Assembly (NCBI GenBank): GCA_963733765.1
Contig: CAVTEI010000003.1
Span: 1,550,001 to 1,614,000, forward strand
DNA: 64,000 bases
Direction of reading: 5' to 3'
DNA from: DATKAS01 sp963733765
Lineage (GTDB): Bacteria > Actinomycetota > Acidimicrobiia > Acidimicrobiales > DATKAS01
A program made the position numbers and the translations under genes. The notes below the pieces were generated by a model, which searched no databases, was not told the origin of the DNA, and saw only the letters and a list, made by a program, of their open reading frames with translations. This document shows, piece after piece, positions 58,239 through 64,000 of this stretch. Every line of letters starts with the position of its first letter. Within the stretch, counting starts at the first letter, position 1.

Positions 58239-59903
58239 GTGAAGCGCGCGCCGGCCAATGCCCTCGACGCGGCCGGGCCTCCCGTACGGGGCCTGGCTGC
58301 CCTCGCGTCGCTTGCCCGCGCCGTGGCCGCTGCCGACGACCTCACCCACACCCTCGAGATGGCGGCCGAGGAGGCGAGGGCCGCGCTCGGCGCCTCTGCT
58401 GTCTCGATCGCGCGCGCGGACATGGAGCGCCAGACCCTCCGGGTGCTCGTGAACGTTGGCGTCCTCGCGGAAGGTGAGGTGCGCTTCCCGACGCACGAGG
58501 AGTATCCGTTCCACGCGTTTCCCGCGGTGGAGACGTTGCTGCTCAAGGGCGAGCCATACCTCTCGTGCGCAGACGATCCGAACGAGGACCCGACGATCGC
58601 CGAATGGCTCCGTCACACGGGCCGCAACTCCGAGCTCGGAGTGCCCATCGTGGTCGACGGCGACGTGTGGGGCGAGCTGTGGGCGGCCACGGCGCCCGGC
58701 GACGCGCCGCTCAGCGCCGACGACACCGAGTTCCTGCAGGCCGCTGCGCTGTACGTTGCGGCGGCGCTCGGGCACGCGGAGCACCTTGCCCGGCTCGAGC
58801 GGCTGGCGTTCGAAGACTCGCTGACCGGCCTCGCCAACCGTCGTGCGCTCGATGAGCGGCTCGAGGCCGCCCTCGAACGAGCCGGTATCACGGGACGCCC
58901 GGTGTCGTTGCTCGTGTTCGACATCGACGGCATGAAGGAAGTCAACGACCGGTTCGGCCACGACACCGGCGACGAAGCGCTGGTCGCGGTCGCCGGCGCG
59001 CTCCGTCACGCCGTGGCCGAGATCGAAGGCGCGGCTGCGTTCCGGCTGGGCGGCGACGAGTTCTGCATCCTGCTGGAAGGTCACGACGGCGCGAGCGCCG
59101 CACATGTAGCGCAAGAGGCCTTGACGTTGCTGCAGGCCTCGTCCGGGCGCCGATTGACGGCGTCATGTGGCGTGGCCACAACCGGTCGGGGGGTGAGCCG
59201 CCCCAAAGAGCTGTTTCGCTCGGCCGACGCGGCGCAGTATGCCGCAAAGCGCGGGGGGCGGGGTCGAGTGTCGGTCGCGCGTCCTGCGAGCGACGGACTC
59301 GTCGAGGGGGTCCGCGCGCCGTGGCGGCTTTTTCGAGATCGCAGCCCCGCGTTGCAGGGTCTGCTCGAGACCGCGCTCGAGCTGCTCGACGGTCCTCTGG
59401 TCGCAGCGGACGCGACCGAACGGCTCGAGGCGGTCGCGGCTGCTGCGGCCCGATCGCTCGATGTCGTGTCGTGGACGATCTCGCTCGCCGAGCCGGGGGG
59501 CGGGGCCGTGCGCGCCGTGCTCGTCGGCATGTCGCGAGCTGACGGGGGCGGCGGCACCGAGAGCTTCGTGTTCGACGACGCCACCAGCTACGTCGTTGCG
59601 GACTATCCGGAGACCGAATGGGCCCTCCGCGAAGAGTCGGCGTTCGTCGTGGCTGCTGACGACCTCACCGCCGATCCGGGCGAGGTCGCGATCTTGCGCA
59701 AGCTTCGCGCTTCGCACGTACTCGGCGCGGGGGCGCGCAACGAGTCAGGCAGGTACTTGCTCGAGCTCTACGGCGACGCGCTCACGGCGCCGCTGGAGCA
59801 GGCCCGCTCCGAGATCCGGCTTCTCGTGCTCGAAGCCGTGCACGGCGCCGCGCGCCGGCGCCAGGAAGCGGCTCGAGGAAGCGGCTCGAGGACGCGGCCC
59901 TAG
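58239..59903 (+). CDS. GAF-GGDEF-GAF diguanylate cyclase
   Basis: 554 residues, soluble. The N-terminal GAF sensor spans about residues 20-175. The GGDEF domain spans about 185-345 with DSLTGLANRRALDERL, FDIDGMKEVNDRFGH and an intact RLGGDEFCILLEG, so cyclase activity is likely. A C-terminal GAF-like domain occupies about 375-540. GTG 58239, with GGAG about 9 bases upstream. Together with the GGDEF-EAL protein at 8055-9878 it shows that this genome uses c-di-GMP. Divergent from the sufC-sufS-sufU operon. Confidence 0.87.
   Translation: MKRAPANALDAAGPPVRGLAALASLARAVAAADDLTHTLEMAAEEARAALGASAVSIARADMERQTLRVLVNVGVLAEGEVRFPTHEEYPFHAFPAVETLLLKGEPYLSCADDPNEDPTIAEWLRHTGRNSELGVPIVVDGDVWGELWAATAPGDAPLSADDTEFLQAAALYVAAALGHAEHLARLERLAFEDSLTGLANRRALDERLEAALERAGITGRPVSLLVFDIDGMKEVNDRFGHDTGDEALVAVAGALRHAVAEIEGAAAFRLGGDEFCILLEGHDGASAAHVAQEALTLLQASSGRRLTASCGVATTGRGVSRPKELFRSADAAQYAAKRGGRGRVSVARPASDGLVEGVRAPWRLFRDRSPALQGLLETALELLDGPLVAADATERLEAVAAAAARSLDVVSWTISLAEPGGGAVRAVLVGMSRADGGGGTESFVFDDATSYVVADYPETEWALREESAFVVAADDLTADPGEVAILRKLRASHVLGAGARNESGRYLLELYGDALTAPLEQARSEIRLLVLEAVHGAARRRQEAARGSGSRTRP
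59863..59901. repeat. 13-bp tandem repeat at the end of the GGDEF gene
   Basis: AGGAAGCGGCTCG occurs twice exactly (59863-59875, 59876-59888) and a third time degenerated (AGGACGCGGCCCT, 59889-59901) just at the TAG stop. It encodes the extra C-terminal residues EAARGSGSRTRP. Confidence 0.8.
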
Positions 59904-60115
59904 GAGGACGGCGTGTCGGACGGCTTGGTGTCAGCGGCCTTCGTTTCAGCGGCCTTGCTGTCGGCGTCGTCGGTCTGCACGCCCTCTTTCAGCCCGTCCT
60001 TGAACTCCTTCTGCGCCTGACCCAGTGAACGGGCGAGCTTCGGCAACTTCGTGCTGCCGAATACGAGCAGGACGATCAGCAGGACGATGATCAGCTCAGG
60101 TGCCCCGAAATTCAT
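59900..60115 (-). CDS. tatA: twin-arginine translocase subunit TatA/E
   Basis: 71 residues. MNFGAPELIIVLLIVLLVFGSTKLPKLARSLGQAQKEFK shows the single transmembrane helix, the FG hinge and the amphipathic helix of TatA, followed by a charged Ala/Asp-rich tail. It forms the pore-like oligomer of the Tat export system for folded proteins. No tatB or tatC lies next to it in this window. It overlaps the GGDEF gene end by 4 bases (convergent). Confidence 0.93.
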   Translation of the reverse strand: MNFGAPELIIVLLIVLLVFGSTKLPKLARSLGQAQKEFKDGLKEGVQTDDADSKAAETKAADTKPSDTPSS

Positions 60116-60198
60116 CTCGTATCCCTTCGTGGGCGGTCGTTGGCGAGTCTACGCAGCACCCCCCTGTTCTGGATCATCACCGGGGGGATGGCCGCTCG

Positions 60199-60798
60199 TC
60201 ACCAGCGGCGGTCGACCCACTCTTGGAGATGCGGGCGTTCGGTGCCGATCGTGGTGTCGTCGCCGTGGCCGGGGAGCACGAGCGTGCCCTCGGGGAGGGT
60301 GAAGAGGCGCCGATCGATCGACGCGATGATCGTGTCGAAGTCGCCTCCCGGGAACGTGGTGTTGCCGGGCCCCCCGGGGAAGAGCGTGTCGCCCGAGAAC
60401 AGCACCGGTGATCCCTCGACCAGGAAGCTCATCGACCCGGGAGTGTGGCCGGGCGTGTGGATCGTGTGCAGCCGCACGTCGCCGATCTGGATGACCGAGT
60501 CGTCCTCGATGACCTCGTCGTACGACGGCAGCATCGCCGCGTCCTCCGCGGTGATCCCGACGGAGTACCCCGCGTCGCGGAGCTGGGGGACGGCCTGGAT
60601 GTGGTCCCAGTGACCGTGGGTCTCGAGCACCCGCCGCACGTTGAGGCGCTGGCAGAGCTCGAGGAGCTTCTCGTGCTCGTTGGCCGCGTCGAGCAGCACG
60701 GCGTCGCCAGTGGCCTTGCAGCGCATGACGAAGACGTTGTTGTCGACCGGCCCCACGACGAGCTTGTGGATCTCGATCTGGCCGTCGTTGTAGTGCAC
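60199..60798 (-). CDS. MBL-fold hydrolase, glyoxalase II-like
   Basis: A 199-residue metallo-beta-lactamase protein. VLETHGHWDHIQAVP is the H-x-H-x-D-H site, HTPGHTPGSMSFL, LFSGDTLFPGGPG and LVLPGHGDDTTIG supply the remaining ligands. The family hydrolyses thioesters such as S-lactoylglutathione; actinobacteria lack glutathione, so mycothiol or another thiol thioester is a possible substrate (inference). GTG 60798. It is divergent from the acyl-CoA dehydrogenase with a perfect palindrome between. Confidence 0.85.
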   Translation of the reverse strand: MHYNDGQIEIHKLVVGPVDNNVFVMRCKATGDAVLLDAANEHEKLLELCQRLNVRRVLETHGHWDHIQAVPQLRDAGYSVGITAEDAAMLPSYDEVIEDDSVIQIGDVRLHTIHTPGHTPGSMSFLVEGSPVLFSGDTLFPGGPGNTTFPGGDFDTIIASIDRRLFTLPEGTLVLPGHGDDTTIGTERPHLQEWVDRRW

Positions 60799-60845
60799 GG
60801 GAACCCTCCTTGGCGCCGAAACCCACGGACTGGCATGTGCGCCTT

Positions 60846-60857
60846 GACCCGCGGGTC
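60846..60857. promoter_or_regulatory. perfect 12-bp palindrome overlapping a -35 box
   Basis: GACCCGCGGGTC is a perfect palindrome immediately after TT, so that TTGACC (60844-60849) is a good -35 for the acyl-CoA dehydrogenase gene. TAGTAG or TAGAAA (60858-60865) may serve a short-spaced -10. Likely an operator in the divergent promoter region. Confidence 0.5.
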
Positions 60858-60915
60858 TAGTAGAAAAGCCAGGCCGCTTGTACCCAGTCTCACCGCCTCA
60901 CAGGGGGAAACGAAC

Positions 60916-62031
60916 GTGAACTTCGCCTTCAGCGAGGAGCAGGAAGAGCTTCGCCGCACCGTCCGGGCCTTCCTCGACCAGAAGTCCCCCGAATCCGAGG
61001 TTCGTCGCCTGATGGACACCGAGCAGGGCTACGACGAGGCCGTCTGGCGGCAGATGGGTGAGCAGATGGGCCTCCAGGGCCTCATCGTCCCCGAGGAGTT
61101 CGGCGGATCGGGATACAGCTATGTCGAGCTGATCGTCGTGCTCGAAGAGATGGGTCGGTCGCTGCTGTGCGCGCCGTACTTCGCGACCGTCGCGCTGGCC
61201 GCGAACGCCCTGATCCACTCCGGTGACGATCAGGCGAAGAAGGAGTTCCTGCCGGGCATCGCGTCGGGCGAGACGATCGCGACCGTCGCGTTCACCGAGC
61301 CGTCGGGCAAATGGGACGAGGCCGGCATCACGATGGCGGCAACGAAGTCGGGCGACGACTGGAAGCTCAGCGGCACGAAGATGTTCGTGCTCGACGGCCA
61401 CACGGCCGACCTCATCATCGTCGCGGCCCGCACGTCCGCTGGCGTGTCGTTGTTCGTCGTGAGCGGTGACGCCGCGGGGCTCACCCGTACCGCGCTCTCG
61501 ACGATGGATCAGACCCGCAAGCAGGCGAAGCTCGAGTTCTCCGACACGCCCGCGCGGCTCATCGGCACCGACGGCGCCGGGTGGACCGTGCTGTCGACGG
61601 TGCTCGATCTCGCCGCGGTTGCGCTGGCGGCCGAGCAGGTCGGTGGCGCTCAGCGCTGCCTCGACATGGCGGTCGAGTACGCGAAGGTCCGCGTGCAGTT
61701 CGGCCGCCCGATCGGTTCGTTCCAAGCGATCAAGCACAAGTGCGCTGACATGCTGCTCGAGGTCGAGTCGGGGAAGTCCGCCGCGTACTACGCGGGGTGG
61801 TGCGCCGCCGAGATGAACGAAGAGCTCCCCTCGGTCGCCTCGCTCGCGAAGGCGTACTGCTCCGAGGCCTACTTCCACGCGGCCGCCGAGAACATCCAAA
61901 TCCATGGCGGCATCGGCTTCACCTGGGAGCACCCCGCACACCTGTACTTCAAGCGGGCGAAGTCGTCCGAGCTGCTGTTCGGTGATCCGACCTATCACCG
62001 TGAGCTGCTCGCCCAGCGCATCGGCATCTAG
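60916..62031 (+). CDS. acyl-CoA dehydrogenase family protein
   Basis: 371 residues. FAFSEEQEELRRTVRAFLDQ, QGLIVPEEFGGSGYSYVELIV and VAFTEPSGKWDEAG identify the fold. The second half has VQFGRPIGSFQAIKHKCADML and IQIHGGIGFTWEHPAHLYFKRAKSSE. The Glu at the usual IYEGTNE position is absent; the sequence there reads LLFGDPTYHRELLAQ, as in actinobacterial FadE-type subunits that work as heteromers or use Glu in TWEHP. GTG 60916 has AGGGGG upstream. Substrate probably a bulky or steroid-side-chain acyl-CoA by family, uncertain. Confidence 0.84.
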   Translation: MNFAFSEEQEELRRTVRAFLDQKSPESEVRRLMDTEQGYDEAVWRQMGEQMGLQGLIVPEEFGGSGYSYVELIVVLEEMGRSLLCAPYFATVALAANALIHSGDDQAKKEFLPGIASGETIATVAFTEPSGKWDEAGITMAATKSGDDWKLSGTKMFVLDGHTADLIIVAARTSAGVSLFVVSGDAAGLTRTALSTMDQTRKQAKLEFSDTPARLIGTDGAGWTVLSTVLDLAAVALAAEQVGGAQRCLDMAVEYAKVRVQFGRPIGSFQAIKHKCADMLLEVESGKSAAYYAGWCAAEMNEELPSVASLAKAYCSEAYFHAAAENIQIHGGIGFTWEHPAHLYFKRAKSSELLFGDPTYHRELLAQRIGI

Positions 62032-62058
62032 CTCCGCGAGTCCCCGAGTGGGGGCGCC

Positions 62059-62505
62059 GTGACCATTCTCATCGTGGTGGCCGCCGCGCTGATCGTCTTC
62101 GTCATCGCCGCGGTCGTCGTCGGACGTGAAGCCCACCGCCTGGACGCGCGTTCGCCCCGCGTCGTCTTCGACCTCGACGAAGCGGTCCTCGCCGTCAGCG
62201 AACGCCTCCCCCCCGACGTCACCGCGACGCTGAGCTACGCGGACGTGCGCGACATCGTCAGGTGGCACATGGCCGACCTGCGCGCGCAAGGGCTGCGACC
62301 GCCCACGGCCCTCGAGGTGCCGCAGGACCCCACCCGGCTCACGGTCGTCGACGAGGAGGCCTCGATCGCGTCACTCATCGCCCGGAGCACGTCGGAGGGA
62401 CGCACGTACCGGCCGGCCGACATCGCCGCGGTCGTGGAGGCTCACTTCCAGCACCTCCGGGAGATCGGCGCAGTGGGGCCGCCAGCCGGGGACGCCGATC
62501 TGTGA
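62059..62505 (+). CDS. hypothetical membrane-anchored protein
   Basis: 148 residues from GTG 62059. One N-terminal transmembrane helix (residues 3-21, LIVVAAALIVFVIAAVVVG) is followed by a soluble domain, REAHRLDARSPRVVFDLDEA to HFQHLREIGAVG, rich in Glu/Asp/Arg. I know this arrangement from actinobacterial conserved proteins of unknown function next to acyl-CoA dehydrogenases. The gene starts 27 bases after the dehydrogenase and is probably co-transcribed with it. Confidence 0.7.
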   Translation: MTILIVVAAALIVFVIAAVVVGREAHRLDARSPRVVFDLDEAVLAVSERLPPDVTATLSYADVRDIVRWHMADLRAQGLRPPTALEVPQDPTRLTVVDEEASIASLIARSTSEGRTYRPADIAAVVEAHFQHLREIGAVGPPAGDADL

Positions 62506-62535
62506 AGGTCCGCCTGTGAAGGTCCTGCTGTGACC
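62500..62535. repeat. 14-bp tandem repeat across a stop codon
   Basis: CTGTGAAGGTCCGC (62500-62513), CTGTGAAGGTCCTG (62514-62527) and CTGTGACC (62528-62535) form 2.5 copies at 14-base period. The first copy contains the TGA of the preceding gene. The unit resembles that at 53351-53392 (CTGTGACGGTCGCG). Confidence 0.85.
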
Positions 62536-62555
62536 CGGGGCACGTGACGCCCGAC

Positions 62556-62590
62556 ATACGTAGACGCGCGAGGTGCGCGCGAATACGTAG
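62556..62590. promoter_or_regulatory. paired TACGTA elements in a 300-base gap
   Basis: ATACGTAG occurs at 62556-62563 and again at 62583-62590, flanking CGCGC-GAGGT-GCGCG. TACGTA is self-complementary, so this looks like two operator half-sites 27 bases apart. The rest of the 62506-62805 gap holds a 14-bp repeat remnant, a possible small ORF and no clear terminator. Confidence 0.45.
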
Positions 62591-62634
62591 GAGTGCCGAT
62601 GTGCCGAGGCCACTCGCGGGCGCATCCTGGAGTC

Positions 62635-62778
62635 ATGACGCTGGACCCGACAATCGGCCTCTCCATCCACGAGCAGCGTCGCGCCACCCTCGAAGCCGCG
62701 GCGACGCGGTCGGCTCGGCCTCGTCGCTCGTTTCGAGCGTGGGTGCGCCGCCGCTCCTCTGTCACACGGGGGTCGTGA
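62635..62778 (+). CDS. possible small basic protein
   Basis: A 47-codon ORF from ATG 62635, MTLDPTIGLSIHEQRRATLE onward, with a very Arg-rich C-terminal half (RPRRSFRAWVRRRSS). GGAG lies 2 bases before the ATG, too close for a good ribosome-binding site. The acidic/aliphatic N-terminal part does not look like random GC-rich sequence. Function unknown and expression uncertain. Confidence 0.35.
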   Translation: MTLDPTIGLSIHEQRRATLEAAATRSARPRRSFRAWVRRRSSVTRGS

Positions 62779-62805
62779 TCTGACGGAGAGCAAAACCTGA
62801 TCCGT

Positions 62806-64000
62806 ATGCTCGACCGCATGCTCGCCGGGCGCACGGGACTCAGCCCGGTGATGGTGGGACGTACCTCCCCGTTGTCCCGCCTCACCGGGTTGATGGACGC
62901 CTCCCGGTCAGACCACGCGGTCGCGCTCGTCGTCGGCGAGGCAGGCGTCGGCAAGACGCGGTTGCTGCGCGAGTTCTGCGCGACCCTTCCCGCGGGCGTG
63001 ACCACACTTGGCGGCCAGGCCGAGCCCGGCTCGCTGGGCCGTCCGTTCGAGCTCGCACTCGACGCCTTGGGCATCGACCGTGTGCCCGAAGGCTCTGACC
63101 CGCTCGGCGCACTCGTCCAGACGTACATGGACCGTGTCGCGGCTGGTCCCGCGGTGATCGTCTTCGAGGATCTGCACTGGGCCGACGCCGAGAGCCTCGG
63201 CGTGTTCGAACGACTCGCGGCGGGCACGCCGCGCGGTTCGATGCTGTTGGGCTCATACCGGCCGGACGAGCTCACGCGCTTCCTTCCCGCGGCTGATCTC
63301 CTCGTGCGCCTCGACCGGCGGCGCACGGTGCACCACCTGTGGCTCGACCGGCTCACGCACGCCGACGTGGCGTCGTTCCTGGCTTGCGTGTACGGACGCT
63401 CGCTTCCGTCGAAGACGGCCGATGCGCTGCACGCGCGGACCGGTGGCAACCCGTTCTTCCTCGAGGAGATCCTGAGCGCGGCGAGGGGCGCGGAGCCCGA
63501 CGCACTGGCCACGCAACCGCTGCCGTTCACACTGGCGGAGATCGTGCGCCGTCAGCTCGACGGACTGGCAGGCGACGAGCGTCGAGTCATCGACGGAGCC
63601 GCGGTGCTCGGGCGGGGTGCGTCGTTCGACATGCTCACGGCGGTCACGCACATGACCGAACCGGAGCTCATCGGCCATCTCCGCGGACTCGTCGAGCGGG
63701 GCCTCATCGTCGAGGATCGTCCTGACGAGTTCGTGTTTCGCCACGCGCTCGTGCGAGACGCGGTCGAGGATCAGCTCCTGGGACGCGAGCGACGTCGCCT
63801 GCACGAGGCGGCGCTGGCAGCGTTGCGAGACTGGGGCAGCGCCGATCTCGCGGCGTTGGCCCATCACGCCCGCCGGGCGGGCCGGACCGACGAGTTCCTC
63901 GAGCTGGCGCGCGAGGGTGCAACGCACTACCTCGAACGCGGGTCGTCCTACCAGGCGCTGCAGCTCACGACGGACGCACTCGCTGAGGATCCGGATTGCC
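62806..64000 (+). CDS. large ATPase regulator, N-terminal part (cut by window edge)
   Basis: 398 codons are open to the window edge. ALVVGEAGVGKTRLLREF is Walker A (about residue 45) and AVIVFEDLHWADAES is Walker B. TGGNPFFLEEIL and VFRHALVRDAVEDQLLGRER RRLHEAALAAL-type sequence follow, the arrangement of AAA_16/MalT-like ATPases that usually end in TPR repeats and a LuxR-type HTH. It starts near ATG 62806 (62818 also possible). Probably a transcriptional regulator that uses ATP-dependent oligomerisation; the C-terminal output domain lies outside the window. Confidence 0.82.
   Translation, partial: MLDRMLAGRTGLSPVMVGRTSPLSRLTGLMDASRSDHAVALVVGEAGVGKTRLLREFCATLPAGVTTLGGQAEPGSLGRPFELALDALGIDRVPEGSDPLGALVQTYMDRVAAGPAVIVFEDLHWADAESLGVFERLAAGTPRGSMLLGSYRPDELTRFLPAADLLVRLDRRRTVHHLWLDRLTHADVASFLACVYGRSLPSKTADALHARTGGNPFFLEEILSAARGAEPDALATQPLPFTLAEIVRRQLDGLAGDERRVIDGAAVLGRGASFDMLTAVTHMTEPELIGHLRGLVERGLIVEDRPDEFVFRHALVRDAVEDQLLGRERRRLHEAALAALRDWGSADLAALAHHARRAGRTDEFLELAREGATHYLERGSSYQALQLTTDALAEDPDC

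Overview
The window reads as ordinary high-GC chromosome from an actinobacterium, most likely class Acidimicrobiia. Genes are dense, overlap by 1 to 4 bases and often start with GTG. The secreted protease at 47876-49459 ends in glycine/tyrosine/tryptophan-rich GYWLVASDGGIFTFGDA-type repeats, which I associate with Acidimicrobiia (Ilumatobacter, Acidimicrobium and relatives). I see no rRNA, tRNA, CRISPR array, phage or insertion sequence.

Layout. 1-4 kb: tail of a GMC oxidoreductase, a hydrolase, argS and lysA. 4-12 kb: acyl-CoA and hydroxyacyl-CoA metabolism (MaoC hydratases, a CitE/malyl-CoA-type lyase, acyl-CoA dehydrogenase), a c-di-GMP enzyme, a methyltransferase and mutY. 12-14 kb: a two-gene operon for a thioredoxin-fused protein and a UGSC-type selenoprotein with an in-frame TGA and a SECIS-like hairpin. 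14-19 kb: MBL hydrolase, flavin reductase, oligopeptidase B and a MATE transporter. 19-40 kb: an amino-acid block with ilvD, ilvBNC, serC, an aminotransferase, serA, leuA, leuDC with an IclR regulator, and leuB-ilvE-cimA. 40-49 kb: accessory enzymes, a TetR/monooxygenase pair, a membrane kinase-like protein, a CYTH protein, an amidase and the protease. 49-58 kb: Fe-S assembly genes in two opposed operons (sufB-x-sufD-Rieske-sufC and sufC-sufS-sufU) flanking purEK. 58-64 kb: GGDEF protein, tatA, MBL hydrolase, acyl-CoA dehydrogenase and the start of a large ATPase regulator.

How it works together. The 19-40 kb block gives leucine, valine and isoleucine, with citramalate synthase (CimA) supplying 2-oxobutyrate together with LeuCD and LeuB. 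Its three biosynthetic operons (ilvBNC, leuA, leuB-ilvE-cimA) each begin with a tiny leader peptide rich in the relevant amino acids, then a hairpin and a terminator. All three leaders look leaderless, with ATG at the predicted transcription start.

Data quality. Nine genes (lysA, serC, an aspartate-type aminotransferase, serA, a hypothetical, an acyl-CoA dehydrogenase, a membrane kinase, sufS and one sufC) each carry one +1 frameshift. Every one is repaired by removing one base from a GGG or CCC triplet. This looks like a systematic sequence error rather than gene decay, so I annotate these as single genes over their full span.
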